A stretch of DNA of 64,000 bases from Comamonadaceae bacterium (lineage in GTDB: Bacteria; Pseudomonadota; Gammaproteobacteria; Burkholderiales; Burkholderiaceae_C). Position numbers and translations under genes: made by a program. Below, in pieces: positions 8,509-17,081 of this stretch (position 1 is its first letter; each line of letters starts with the position of its first letter). Location: assembly GCA_027488735.1 (NCBI GenBank), contig JAIYBB010000001.1, positions 1-64,000 of the forward strand, in the 5' to 3' direction. The notes beneath the pieces are model-generated. The model saw nothing but the letters and a program-made list of their open reading frames with translations. It had not been told where the DNA came from and did not search any database.

Positions 8509-10191
8509 TCAGGCCCAGACCACCATTTTGCTGTCGCCATACCATTTTTCAACATCATGCTGCACCACAAATTCGATACGGCTTCGTTTGATTTTCATGG
8601 TGGGTGTGAGGCAACCGTTTTCAATCGACCACGCATCTTTGGCGATGACCAGCATTTTGAGCTGCTCATAGTCGGCAATTTGCTGGTTAACTTTTTGTAG
8701 CAAGGCGTTCAATTCAGACTCCACTTGCTGGCGCACATCGTTCTTGTGCATCTGTGGTCGCAGGTGTTCGGCCAACACCACCATGGCGTAGGCCTTGTCA
8801 AAGCCACTGCCTGAGACCATCGACAACTCGATCATGGGGTGGGCATTCAAGCGGTTTTCGATCGGCGCAGGCGCCACATATTTGCCCTTGCTGGTTTTGA
8901 ATTGTTCTTTCAAGCGTCCGGTGATTTTCAATTGACCGTCGGGCAAGCGTGAGCCGAGGTCGCCGGTTTTGAAAAACCCGTCGTTGGTAAAACTTTGCTC
9001 GTCCAGATCCGGGCGCTTGTAGTAGCCCACCATTTGACCGGGCGATTTGATCAGTACTTCGCCTTCAGGGCTGATGCGAACTTCAACCCCGGGGTAGGGA
9101 GGGCCGACGGTGCCAGGATCGTTCTTGTTTTTGGTTTGGCTGTGTGAGTAGGCAAAGTCTTCGGTCATGGCGTAACCCTCCACCAAATTCAAGCCCAAAC
9201 GCCTGTACCAACGGATCAAATCGGGCGGCAACGGTGCTGAGCCGCTGCCAGCTAATTCCACATGGTCCAGTCCCAGACCGGTCAGTACTTTTTTTCTGAC
9301 AATATTGCCAAGCACAGGAATGAGCAGCAAGGTGTTCAATTTTTTGGCGGGCATCTTGGCAAACACCCCTTGTTGAAACTTCAACCACAGACGTGGGACA
9401 GAAATAAAAATGGTGGGTCTGGCACGTTGCAGGTCTTGAATGAACGTGTCTAAAGATTCTGCGAAAAACACATGGAAACGACCATGTATGAATGCGACAG
9501 ACTCCACAAAAGCGCGTTCAAACACATGCGCCAAAGGCAAGTAGGACAACATGCGGTGCTCACGGTTGCTGCCAAGGTTGTCGTTCATTTGCCCAATGAT
9601 GCCGTTGGCCGCTGCTGTGATGTGCGCAAAGCTATGCATAGCACCTTTGGGTTGGCCGGTAGACCCAGAGGTGTAGATGATCATTGCCAAATCGTTGGCA
9701 TCGCGCGATGGGTTACCCGTGATACCGATGGTGTTGGCCACGATATCGTTCCATCTGTCAAATGCAGTTTCTGGGGCCAGCGGAAAAGCGATGCAAGGCA
9801 GGTGCGCTGGCACACCGGGGGATTGCTTGTGCCATTCATCGAGTTTGCCAACAAAAAGCAGGCTCGCTTCAGAATGTTCAAGAACAAATTTGACCGTATC
9901 GGCTTGCTCGGTAGGAAAAATAGCCACGGTGGTGTAGCCAGCCATCCATATGGCCAATTCGGCCATGAAGAAATGCGTGCAGTTTTTGGAAATGATGGCG
10001 ATTTTTGCAGCGTGGGGTAAGCCCCGGGATTGCAAATGCGCGGCCATGCGTCTGGCTTGGTCTAAGGTTTGTGCCCATGTGTAATTGATCACCTGTCCAT
10101 TGCCCACAGGTTGGGTCATGAACACTTCATCCGCGTAGGCTTTTTCATGCGAATAAATTTTTTCAAGAATCATCGCATCTGGGGTATTCAT
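8509..10191 (-). CDS. Long-chain acyl-CoA synthetase / AMP-binding protein
   Basis: This 560-residue ANL-superfamily adenylating enzyme activates a carboxylic acid to its CoA thioester through an acyl-AMP. The phosphate-binding loop IIYTSGSTGQPKG, the adenine-pocket motif GYAMTEDFAY, the hinge-region FKTGDLGSRLPDGQLKITGR and the C-terminal lysine region KTSKGKYVAPAPIE are all present. The layout resembles bacterial long-chain fatty acid ligases with a short linker (about 600 residues, FadD15-like). Together with the crotonase downstream it suggests fatty acid degradation. Chain-length preference cannot be read from sequence. Confidence 0.88.
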   Translation of the reverse strand: MNTPDAMILEKIYSHEKAYADEVFMTQPVGNGQVINYTWAQTLDQARRMAAHLQSRGLPHAAKIAIISKNCTHFFMAELAIWMAGYTTVAIFPTEQADTVKFVLEHSEASLLFVGKLDEWHKQSPGVPAHLPCIAFPLAPETAFDRWNDIVANTIGITGNPSRDANDLAMIIYTSGSTGQPKGAMHSFAHITAAANGIIGQMNDNLGSNREHRMLSYLPLAHVFERAFVESVAFIHGRFHVFFAESLDTFIQDLQRARPTIFISVPRLWLKFQQGVFAKMPAKKLNTLLLIPVLGNIVRKKVLTGLGLDHVELAGSGSAPLPPDLIRWYRRLGLNLVEGYAMTEDFAYSHSQTKNKNDPGTVGPPYPGVEVRISPEGEVLIKSPGQMVGYYKRPDLDEQSFTNDGFFKTGDLGSRLPDGQLKITGRLKEQFKTSKGKYVAPAPIENRLNAHPMIELSMVSGSGFDKAYAMVVLAEHLRPQMHKNDVRQQVESELNALLQKVNQQIADYEQLKMLVIAKDAWSIENGCLTPTMKIKRSRIEFVVQHDVEKWYGDSKMVVWA

Positions 10192-10364
10192 ACAGTTGTC
10201 TTTCTGTGAAGGTTGAGGTGGAAAAGGTATGACAGCCTGTTGTTCTGTTGCTGATCATACGCATACAAAAGGATTGGTTGAAGTCTATTTGGCTGAGGGA
10301 AAACAGCCATGCAGAAGTGTTTATCATCCATTGCATGAATGTATTTCTATCTCTATTCCAAACG

Positions 10365-10682
10365 ATGAAATCTCACTTGCACCATGCGGTCTTGGTGGTG
10401 GGGATTTTTTCAGCCATTCAAGTCTTGGCCGGTACGTATCCCTTGGGCGATATGACTTGTCCCGAGATCGGCCAATTTGCATCCAAAGCCATGCAGTGGC
10501 GCGAAGACGGTGTGACACCCAAGGAGGCGGTTCAGCGACTCGACAATCTGCGTCCTGGTGAGTCGGTGGAGAAAAAAAACCTGCTCATGGTTTTGTCATT
10601 GGTATATGGCGGTTACGGTGACGGTTGGACCGTGAAAAGTGCAGGCGACGCCATGCGTATTGATTGTCAAGCTGGTCGTTGA
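10365..10682 (+). CDS. Small exported protein of unknown function
   Basis: This 105-residue protein has a convincing signal peptide: a positively charged MKSHLHH start, a hydrophobic core (AVLVVGIFSAIQ) and a probable cleavage after VLA. The mature part, about 80 residues, has two cysteines (in MTCPEI and RIDCQAG) that could form a disulphide in the periplasm. An upstream in-frame ATG at 10335 is possible, but ATG 10365 gives the better signal sequence; neither has a strong ribosome site. I do not recognise the family. It stands alone, divergent from the acyl-CoA ligase and convergent with the NADH dehydrogenase. Confidence 0.6.
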   Translation: MKSHLHHAVLVVGIFSAIQVLAGTYPLGDMTCPEIGQFASKAMQWREDGVTPKEAVQRLDNLRPGESVEKKNLLMVLSLVYGGYGDGWTVKSAGDAMRIDCQAGR

Positions 10683-10756
10683 CGCTCAACCCTCCCGCCA
10701 GTCCACTCGCACTCGTTGAACTGACCTGCTGTGTCAGCAGCTAAGCACATCGCATT

Positions 10757-10802
10757 CTGAACTCAGAAGTTATGCCATGAACCGCAGCTTCTGGGTTGTC
10801 AG
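10757..10802. repeat. Imperfect inverted repeat between convergent genes
   Basis: The left arm ctgaactcagaag (10757-10769) pairs with cttctgggttgtcag (10788-10802) apart from one mismatch and a two-base insertion. It lies between the small exported protein and the end of the NADH dehydrogenase gene. There is no T-run, so it is at best a weak bidirectional terminator. Confidence 0.35.
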
Positions 10803-10811
10803 ACTGCGCTT

Positions 10812-12161
10812 CTAGCTCTCACCCACATGGGGCGCAGACTTGTGAAGCGTGCCTGCCACCACGCGGGCATTGCGGCTGAAACTCAGGTAGGCAGAACCCC
10901 AGTCCATCAGCACCACCAGTCGGTTGCGAAAACCGATCAAAAAATAAATATGCGCCAAGAGCCAGAACCACCAGGCCCAGCGGCCTGAAAAGCGCACAGG
11001 CCCAAAGGGTGTGCTCAGATCGACCACGGCTGCGTTGTGGCCGATGGTGGCTAGGTTGCCGTAATCTGCGTATTTGAAAGCCCGCGTGGGTTTGCCAGCC
11101 AAGCGCTGCAAAAGGTTGTTTGCCGCCCAGCGCCCCATTTGTTTGGCGCCGGGTGAGACGCCGGGCACTGCGGTGGGCGATTTGCCGCTGGAATGGCTCA
11201 TCGCCAAAGCCAAATCGCCGATGACGTAAATATCCGGGTGGCCGGGCAGGCTCAAATCCGAACTGACCACCACCCGACCGGCGCGGTCAATCTTGCAACC
11301 GGTGTTGTCGGCCAATTTTTGGCCGAGCGATGATGCCGCTACACCGGCTGCCCAAACCACACATTGGCTGGCGATGCGGTAATCAACCGTGCCCATCACA
11401 CCCGCTGGGGCGGGGCCACGCACTTGCAAACCGGTGGCATCAATGCCGGTGACGATGGCGTTCAAGCGCACCTCGACCCCCAGTTTTTGCAATTGCTCCA
11501 AGGCTTTTTGGCTGAGTGATTCGGGCATGGCTTGCAACACGCGCGGACCGCCTTCTATCAACAAAATGCGGGCGTCGTGCGGGTTGATGCGGCGAAATTC
11601 ACCGACCAATGTCTGGCGCGCAATTTCGGCAAACGCACCGGCCATCTCGACGCCGGTGGGACCTGCGCCAATCACGCACAGCGTGAGCCAGTTTTGGCGT
11701 TTTTCCGGGTCAGGCTCTTTTTCCGCTGACTCAAATGCAAACAAGACTTGGCGGCGAATCTCGAAGGCGTCTTCCAGCGTTTTCAAGCCCGGTGCGAATG
11801 CTGACCATTCGTCATGGCCGAAATAACTGTGGGTGGCACCGGCGGCGACGATCAAATGGTCAAACACCAAGGTGCTGCCGTCAGACAAATGCACTTTCTT
11901 GTCTTTGGCGTCAATGTCTGTCACCTCGGACAACAGCGTGGTCAGATTGGCTTGGTGCCGGAACAAACTGCGGGTCGGCGCGGCAATGGCGGGCGCAGCC
12001 AAGCCAGCGGTGGCGACTTGGTACAGCAAAGGCTGGAACAAATGGTGGTTGGTTTTGTCGATCAGTGTGATGTCGACCGGGGCTTTGGCCAATGACTTGG
12101 CGGCCTCTAAACCGCCAAAACCACCACCGATGATGACCACATGGGGTCTGGTATGCATCAT
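10812..12161 (-). CDS. ndh: Type II NADH:quinone dehydrogenase (NDH-2)
   Basis: This is a 449-residue FAD-dependent pyridine nucleotide-disulphide oxidoreductase family protein that passes electrons from NADH to quinone without pumping protons. The FAD-binding IIGGGFGGLEAAK is near the N-terminus, the NAD(P)-binding VIGAGPTGVEMAGAFAE near residue 165, and the second FAD segment DIYVIGDLA near residue 315. The C-terminal segment RWAWWFWLLAHIYFLIGF gives the amphipathic/hydrophobic membrane anchor expected of NDH-2. Length fits the family (about 430-450). It is transcribed alone. Confidence 0.92.
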   Translation of the reverse strand: MMHTRPHVVIIGGGFGGLEAAKSLAKAPVDITLIDKTNHHLFQPLLYQVATAGLAAPAIAAPTRSLFRHQANLTTLLSEVTDIDAKDKKVHLSDGSTLVFDHLIVAAGATHSYFGHDEWSAFAPGLKTLEDAFEIRRQVLFAFESAEKEPDPEKRQNWLTLCVIGAGPTGVEMAGAFAEIARQTLVGEFRRINPHDARILLIEGGPRVLQAMPESLSQKALEQLQKLGVEVRLNAIVTGIDATGLQVRGPAPAGVMGTVDYRIASQCVVWAAGVAASSLGQKLADNTGCKIDRAGRVVVSSDLSLPGHPDIYVIGDLALAMSHSSGKSPTAVPGVSPGAKQMGRWAANNLLQRLAGKPTRAFKYADYGNLATIGHNAAVVDLSTPFGPVRFSGRWAWWFWLLAHIYFLIGFRNRLVVLMDWGSAYLSFSRNARVVAGTLHKSAPHVGES

Positions 12162-12262
12162 GTCAGATCCATTGTGGAGTATTACTGCTAGGGAAAACCA
12201 TTATTTATCATAAAGCAAGTGGTGAGGAGTTCTGCAGCCTAGCCAAGCAACTGCAGAAGTCG

Positions 12263-13723
12263 TCAGTTGGTTTGCAGCCTGCGCTGATGCCGGGCGATTT
12301 GCGCTTTGACTTGCGCCGGTGCCGTGCCACCCAAGGTATTGCGTGCATTCAGCGAGCCTTGCAGGCTGAGCACCTCAAACACATCTTGTTCAATGGCCGG
12401 GTGAAACGGTTGCAATTGCGCCAGTGTCAGCGCCGACAAATCCACACCCAAACCTTGCGCGGTTTTCACTGCGTGCGCCACGGTTTCGTGCGCGTCGCGG
12501 AACGGCAAACCTTTTTTCACCAGGTAATCAGCCAAATCGGTGGCGGTCGCGTAGCCCTTGCTCGCTGCTTCTTGCATGCGTTTTTTGTTCACCGTCAAGC
12601 CGCCTTCTTTCGCGCCGCTGGCTGTGTTGACTTGCCCGCCGATCATTTCAGCAAAGATGCGCAGCGTGTCTTTCAAAGTGTCCACCGTGTCGAACAGCGG
12701 CTCTTTGTCTTCCTGGTTGTCTTTGTTGTAGGCCAGCGGCTGCGCTTTCATCAAAGTGATCAGGCCCATCAAATGACCGACCACGCGCCCGGTTTTGCCG
12801 CGCGCGAGTTCGGGCACATCCGGGTTTTTTTTCTGCGGCATGATGCTTGAACCAGTGGTGAAGCGGTCCGAGATTTGGATGAAGCCAAAGTTTTGGCTCA
12901 TCCAAATGATGAGCTCTTCGCTCAAGCGGCTGATGTGCAACATGCACAGCGTAGCGGCCGAGGTGAACTCGATGGCGAAGTCGCGGTCGCTGACCGCGTC
13001 CAAACTGTTTTGACAGACTTGCGCCGCGCCATATGCATCCACCATGCCCAGCGTGCGGGCCACGCGTTCGCGGTCCAAGGCATACGTGGTGCCGGCCAGC
13101 GCGGCTGAGCCCAGCGGCAAGCGGTTGGTGCGCACGCGTACTTCCAGCAAACGTTCTTGGTCGCGCGCAAACATTTCCACATAAGCCAGCAAATGGTGGC
13201 CAAAGCTCACTGGTTGCGCGACTTGCAAATGCGTGAAGCCGGGCATGATGGTGTCGGTGTGCTGCGCGGCGACTTCCACCAACGCGAGTTGCAAACCGCG
13301 CAGCAATTCGCTGATGGCGTCGATCTCGTCACGCAACCACAGGCGCACGTCAGTTGCGACCTGGTCGTTGCGGCTGCGCCCGGTGTGCAGACGCTTGCCC
13401 GCATCTCCCACCAGTTGCGTCAGCCGCGCTTCGATGTTCAAGTGAACGTCTTCCAGCTCCAGCTTCCACTCAAACTGGCCGGCTTCAATGTCTTGTGTGA
13501 TTTGCGCCATGCCGCGCTGTATGTCGGCCAGGTCTTGCGCGCTGATGATGGCTTGCGTCGCCAGCATGTCGGCATGCGCCAGACTGCCTTGTATGTCGGC
13601 GCGCCACAAACGCTGATCGAAAAACACGCTGGCGGTGTAGCGCTGCACCAACTCGCTCATGGGCTCGGAGAACAGGGCGGACCAAGCCTGGGATTTGCGG
13701 TCAAGCGAATTGGAGGAAGTCAT
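12263..13723 (-). CDS. argH: Argininosuccinate lyase
   Basis: ArgH splits argininosuccinate into arginine and fumarate in the last step of arginine synthesis. At 486 residues it is slightly longer than the usual 460 through a short N-terminal extension. The fumarase/aspartase-superfamily signature with the catalytic serine loop is [15 protein letters not shown], and [12 protein letters not shown] and [10 protein letters not shown] are intact. The start codon overlaps the stop of the upstream MGMT-like gene (ATGA), with a strong GGAGGAAGT-like ribosome site on the plus-strand sequence tggaggaagt read in reverse being absent, so translation may depend on coupling. Confidence 0.95.
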   Translation of the reverse strand: MTSSNSLDRKSQAWSALFSEPMSELVQRYTASVFFDQRLWRADIQGSLAHADMLATQAIISAQDLADIQRGMAQITQDIEAGQFEWKLELEDVHLNIEARLTQLVGDAGKRLHTGRSRNDQVATDVRLWLRDEIDAISELLRGLQLALVEVAAQHTDTIMPGFTHLQVAQPVSFGHHLLAYVEMFARDQERLLEVRVRTNRLPLGSAALAGTTYALDRERVARTLGMVDAYGAAQVCQNSLDAVSDRDFAIEFTSAATLCMLHISRLSEELIIWMSQNFGFIQISDRFTTGSSIMPQKKNPDVPELARGKTGRVVGHLMGLITLMKAQPLAYNKDNQEDKEPLFDTVDTLKDTLRIFAEMIGGQVNTASGAKEGGLTVNKKRMQEAASKGYATATDLADYLVKKGLPFRDAHETVAHAVKTAQGLGVDLSALTLAQLQPFHPAIEQDVFEVLSLQGSLNARNTLGGTAPAQVKAQIARHQRRLQTN

Positions 13724-14250
13724 GACGGCATTTTAGGTGTGAGCCGATCTAGCTCTCTTTGCAAGTCAATCCATGCCGAATCAAAACTCAGCTTTTTAGC
13801 CATGGGTGAGCTTGCATCCACAGTCCGCCAAAACGGGGCAAGGTCTTTCGTGCTACCGGACGCACTGTATTGTTCCCACGCATGTTCCGCCACTATTCTG
13901 AGGAAAAGGGATGTGGAGACTGGGCATGTGGCATCGCAGTTGTTCTTCTCTGCCAGCCTACGCCTGAAAGCTTGGATGGATATTGTCGTGCCAGCCGGAA
14001 TGTTTTTCAATTCTTGCGCAACCTCGATGGGGCATGAAATATGGAGTTTTGATCCTTTGGGGATGCCCGCGAAATCCTTTTCAAGGATGACATGGTGGGG
14101 CGGTTTGGCATTCATTTTTTCGCCCCATGTTTTCTTTGCTCTTGGCACTTTTTTCTCCGGTGATGTAGTCGACGTTAGTTTGCCGACAAAAGTATTCAGT
14201 GCAAATAATCCCCGAGAAAACCCTGAATGTTTTGAAGACTTGAATTGCAC
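13720..14250 (-). CDS. MGMT-like (DNA alkyltransferase DNA-binding-domain fold) protein
   Basis: This 176-residue protein has a basic N-terminal tail of about 45 residues, then a domain resembling small proteins annotated as MGMT family: KKTWGEKM, a central [30 protein letters not shown], the signature [16 protein letters not shown], and [10 protein letters not shown]. The family is related to the DNA-binding domain of O6-alkylguanine-DNA alkyltransferase, but the canonical PCHR acceptor motif is not seen; a cysteine sits in CPVST instead. Function is unproven. Composition looks more AT-rich than neighbours, and it lies at the left edge of an accessory patch. Its stop overlaps the argH start by four bases. 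My family assignment is from memory of the pattern. Confidence 0.55.
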   Translation of the reverse strand: MQFKSSKHSGFSRGLFALNTFVGKLTSTTSPEKKVPRAKKTWGEKMNAKPPHHVILEKDFAGIPKGSKLHISCPIEVAQELKNIPAGTTISIQAFRRRLAEKNNCDATCPVSTSLFLRIVAEHAWEQYSASGSTKDLAPFWRTVDASSPMAKKLSFDSAWIDLQRELDRLTPKMPS

Positions 14251-14386
14251 AAACCCATCAATTTCAGGATTCGTTTTTTGGCAGGGACAGCATCACGCTA
14301 AAGCTATGCCTGTTCAAAGAAAGCTGTTGGCTCGCAAAGTTCAAATAGGAGTGGGTAAGAAAACTGCCCGCTCTCATTCGTGATGA

Positions 14387-15628
14387 TCATGTGCGATCAA
14401 TAGCTTTCTTGCGCTGCCCCATCAACTTCTCCCCATCCAGATACTGCGCCAACACATCCATGTCCGCATCCCTCACGCCCATGCTTTGAAACACTGTTTT
14501 CCATTGCGCCACTTGTGTGGCGATGTCGGCCACAGTCTGGCTGGCCGCATCTAAAGTCAAACCGAAAGCGCGAGCTTCTGACAGTGCATTGGCGATGCTG
14601 GATTCATGGCCTTGTGCGCCCACACGCATTTGCTGGTAGCCCAAACTTTGCGCGGCAGGCAGCACATCAAACGCTGGAGAAATCGCATAAAAACCATCAG
14701 CGCTGCGCACCAATGCGTGGTTTTTTTCGTGGTCGTCGGTGTTGTCTATCAAGATGTTGAACACCATGCGTTTGAACAGTTCGTGTTGTTGCACACGCAC
14801 CTGATCGGGGTGACCTAATCGGCGAATCAACTGCGCCAACTCGGGGTAGCCCATGGCTTCGCCAGCTGCGCGCAAGGCGACATGGGCTGAGACGGCATGC
14901 AGTCGTTGACCAGCTTTGCGGTCAAAGCGTTTCACCGCCACTGCATGTGCTTTCGGTAACTGTAGTGCGCGTGTATCAGCAACGTGTATGCCACATTGGC
15001 GCGCTAGTTGCATGCTGGCGTGTTCTATCAGCGGCGTGTCCAATTCATCACCGGTTTCAGAAAATTTAATCACCCAGTCAAAACCATCCATGTGCATCAG
15101 CGACTTGGGCCGTGCGCCACCCATGGTCACGCCAGGTTGAAGCAAGTGGCGTTGTTGTTCATTGACGGCTTCGCCCGCCATGACGCGCTGCACAGCTTGG
15201 TACATGTCCGCCAGCGAATCAAACGCGGGCAAGGCAGTTGAAGGGGCAGGCGCATACACATTTGTTTGCAGCGACACGCCCAATGCGCCAAAGCGGTCGT
15301 CCCCAGCAAAGTACAAATATTCCAGCAAAGACAAACGGGCAGGCCGCTCTATCAGCCGAATGACCCGCTCGCCCCATTGGTCAGGTCGCGCATCGTTTAC
15401 TGCGCCCACCGCTGTATCACGCACTGCGGGCAACATCCAAGCTGCTTGCAAGGGCAGGTCTTCACTGAGTGCAAAGCCCATAGGCGATAAGAGCCAGGCC
15501 GGGTCATAACGCAATGCCACTTTACGGCGCTGGTCTTGCAGGTTCACAGTACCTATGCGTACTGGTGTCACTGGATCGCCCAGCCACCACAGGCTCATGT
15601 CGTCTTGCGGTTGGTAGGGCCTATTCAC
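14387..15628 (-). CDS. hipA: HipA-family serine/threonine kinase toxin
   Basis: This 413-residue protein is the kinase toxin of a type II toxin-antitoxin module. HipA of E. coli phosphorylates glutamyl-tRNA synthetase and causes growth arrest and persistence. Conserved features are GGARPKSLM with FDWVIKF (nucleotide-binding lysine), HASMQLARQCGI, VKRFDR, the catalytic loop FNILIDNTDDHEKNHALV, and the metal-binding SPAFDVLP. All catalytic residues therefore look intact. It is coupled to the upstream hipB-like gene by a four-base ATGA overlap. The target of this copy cannot be predicted. Confidence 0.92.
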   Translation of the reverse strand: MNRPYQPQDDMSLWWLGDPVTPVRIGTVNLQDQRRKVALRYDPAWLLSPMGFALSEDLPLQAAWMLPAVRDTAVGAVNDARPDQWGERVIRLIERPARLSLLEYLYFAGDDRFGALGVSLQTNVYAPAPSTALPAFDSLADMYQAVQRVMAGEAVNEQQRHLLQPGVTMGGARPKSLMHMDGFDWVIKFSETGDELDTPLIEHASMQLARQCGIHVADTRALQLPKAHAVAVKRFDRKAGQRLHAVSAHVALRAAGEAMGYPELAQLIRRLGHPDQVRVQQHELFKRMVFNILIDNTDDHEKNHALVRSADGFYAISPAFDVLPAAQSLGYQQMRVGAQGHESSIANALSEARAFGLTLDAASQTVADIATQVAQWKTVFQSMGVRDADMDVLAQYLDGEKLMGQRKKAIDRT

Positions 15629-15969
15629 AGCAGCAGCTCCGGTTTGCGAGACAGACGTCTGCCGCGCTGGCGTACCGCTTCAATATCTTGTTCCAGCGCA
15701 TTCAGGTCTAGCGCCGGTGCGGCCACCTCGGGCAAGGCAGAGTGTCGGCCCATCAGCCACAGTGCTGTGGCATACACGCCCATGCCAACCGACGGGTCAC
15801 CTTTTTCCATGCGCATGAGCGTGGGCACCGACACCGCCATGCGGCTTGCCCAAGTGCGCAGACTTTCCTTGCGGCGTTGACGGGCCAGCGACAGGTTGTC
15901 ACCCAAGTCCTTCAGCGCTTTGGCGGCTGAAGCTGGCAGTTGTACAGTGGCGATAGAGGTTTTTGACAT
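15625..15969 (-). CDS. hipB: HipB-like helix-turn-helix antitoxin
   Basis: This 114-residue DNA-binding protein has a Cro/C1-type helix-turn-helix at about residues 25-75 (LSLARQRRKESLRTWASRM then VSVPTLMRMEKG). It precedes hipA with overlapping stop and start, the standard antitoxin-first order. HipB proteins neutralise HipA and repress their own operon. Its N-terminal 20 residues are extra to a minimal HTH domain, and a basic RGRRLSRKPELLL tail follows it. The AT-rich stretch upstream carries repeats that could be its operators. Confidence 0.88.
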   Translation of the reverse strand: MSKTSIATVQLPASAAKALKDLGDNLSLARQRRKESLRTWASRMAVSVPTLMRMEKGDPSVGMGVYATALWLMGRHSALPEVAAPALDLNALEQDIEAVRQRGRRLSRKPELLL

Positions 15970-16030
15970 AACATTAAATTTAACATAAATTAATTTTTAT
16001 ATATATTTGTATGATGTAAATTAAATGCAT
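15970..16030 (-). promoter_or_regulatory. AT-rich hipBA promoter/operator region
   Basis: This is the most AT-rich stretch of the neighbourhood. It contains a perfect palindrome TTAAATTTAA (15974-15983) and two copies of TAAATTAA at 15986-15993 and 16017-16024, 31 bases apart, which is three helical turns. On the minus strand TTTAAT and TATAAA with an 18-base spacer could be -35 and -10 elements. Autorepression by the HipB-like protein is inferred. Confidence 0.45.
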
Positions 16031-16135
16031 GCGATCTTGTTTGTTCAGCCAAGTTGTAAGCCAAGCTCAGGACTTTGGGTGCTAAATTCCGTCTCAACCC
16101 CGCACTTGGGAAACACTTTTGAGGAGACTTGCATC

Positions 16136-16333
16136 ATGTGGAAAATTGCTTTGGGATTTATTGTTTTCGCGGCTTTGTCATTGTTTGTCATTTTCAAAGC
16201 AGGCGATAAAGTGGACATGAGCGGAGAAAAGCACGGCGCTGATGCGGTGCATGTGCCGGAAGAAACCAAACCAGCAGCTGCGCCCGCACCTGCTGCTGAT
16301 GCGCCTGCTGCTCCGGCACCGGCCGGCAAGTAA
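16136..16333 (+). CDS. Small membrane protein with Pro/Ala-rich tail
   Basis: This 65-residue protein has one hydrophobic segment near its N-terminus (about residues 4-21, IALGFIVFAALSLFVIF) and a hydrophilic tail ending in an Ala/Pro-rich stretch. ATG 16136 follows a good ribosome site (gaggaga). The N-terminal segment could be a membrane anchor with the tail in the periplasm. No family is recognised. It is between hipBA and fitAB but transcribed away from hipB; nothing ties it to either module. Confidence 0.6.
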   Translation: MWKIALGFIVFAALSLFVIFKAGDKVDMSGEKHGADAVHVPEETKPAAAPAPAADAPAAPAPAGK

Positions 16334-16356
16334 CCAGGCAATCAGTCGTTTAAGTT

Positions 16357-16380
16357 GCTAGCAATGACAGCATTGCTGGC
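16357..16380 (+). promoter_or_regulatory. Inverted repeat in front of fitAB-type module (probable operator)
   Basis: GCTAGCAATG (16357-16366) and CATTGCTGGC (16371-16380) form an inverted repeat with one mismatch around acag. It lies 24 bases upstream of the antitoxin ATG, next to a -10-like TAGAAT at 16382-16387. FitA/VapB ribbon-helix-helix antitoxins repress their promoters through inverted repeats, so this is a reasonable operator candidate. It could also act as a weak terminator for the small membrane protein gene. Confidence 0.45.
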
Positions 16381-16404
16381 ATAGAATGTGTTCTAGGAGG
16401 GCCT

Positions 16405-16662
16405 ATGAACACATTGACCATTCGCAACGTAGACGACGCCACCAAAGACAAACTGCGCCAAGCGGCTGCATTACATGGCCGCTCCATGGAAGAAGAGGTG
16501 CGCACCATTTTGCGAAACGCCCTGGCGCAAAACACGCCCTCTGCGGGATTGGGCCAGCGGATTCACGCCAGGTTTGCCGCCTTGGGCGGCTTCGAACTTG
16601 AATTGCCTGCCCGAACAGAACGACCTCGAGGTGTCGATCCCGACACAGGGGCTGCTTCTTGA
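16405..16662 (+). CDS. FitA/VapB-type ribbon-helix-helix antitoxin
   Basis: This is an 85-residue protein with an N-terminal Arc-like ribbon-helix-helix (MNTLTIRNVDDATKDKLR followed by AALHGRSMEEEVRTILRNAL), the FitA/StbC type. The C-terminal 40 residues, with a conserved-looking IHARFAALGGFELELP segment, would wrap the toxin. AGGAGG at 16396-16401 is a strong ribosome site. The downstream PIN toxin overlaps its stop by four bases (TTGA). Confidence 0.88.
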   Translation: MNTLTIRNVDDATKDKLRQAAALHGRSMEEEVRTILRNALAQNTPSAGLGQRIHARFAALGGFELELPARTERPRGVDPDTGAAS

Positions 16663-17081
16663 TCCTGCTTGACACCAACGTGGTGTCTGAATTGATGCGG
16701 CCCGCACCATCACCCCATGTCTTGCAATGGCTGAACATACAAGCTTCACAAGACATATGGTTATGCAGTGTGGTGGCCGCTGAGTTGCTGTTTGGCTTAG
16801 CCAGGCTGCCAGAGGGTGCCCGCAAACAACAATTAACCCGTACTTTTTCCTTGATGTTGTCTGAGGACTTTCAAAACCGGGTGCTGGCTTACGATTTGGA
16901 AGCGGCTGTGGTTTATGCAGATTTGGTGGCCCGTCGGGAAAGCCAAGGCAAGCCGATTTCTTTGGCTGATGCACAAATCGCGTCCATTTGTTTGACTCAC
17001 CAGGCAAGTCTTGCCACCCGCAACACCAAAGACTTTGAAGGTTTGGGATTGACGCTGGTCAACCCGTGGCTTAAGCCTTAA
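16659..17081 (+). CDS. FitB/VapC-type PIN-domain ribonuclease toxin
   Basis: This 140-residue PIN domain protein is a probable RNase toxin paired with the ribbon-helix-helix antitoxin. The four acidic metal ligands of the family are visible as D5, E42, D104 and D125, with the NTKDF motif at 122-126. Translation starts at TTG 16659, overlapping the antitoxin stop; no ATG is available. The weak start may keep toxin below antitoxin. It ends tail-to-tail with ppc, and the two stop codons overlap by bases 17078-17081. Confidence 0.9.
   Translation: MILLDTNVVSELMRPAPSPHVLQWLNIQASQDIWLCSVVAAELLFGLARLPEGARKQQLTRTFSLMLSEDFQNRVLAYDLEAAVVYADLVARRESQGKPISLADAQIASICLTHQASLATRNTKDFEGLGLTLVNPWLKP

Noticed and set aside
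13157..14383. Long open frame (408 codons) antisense to argH and the MGMT-like gene
   Set aside because: It mirrors two genes whose products have clear family motifs; its own translation has no recognisable domain.
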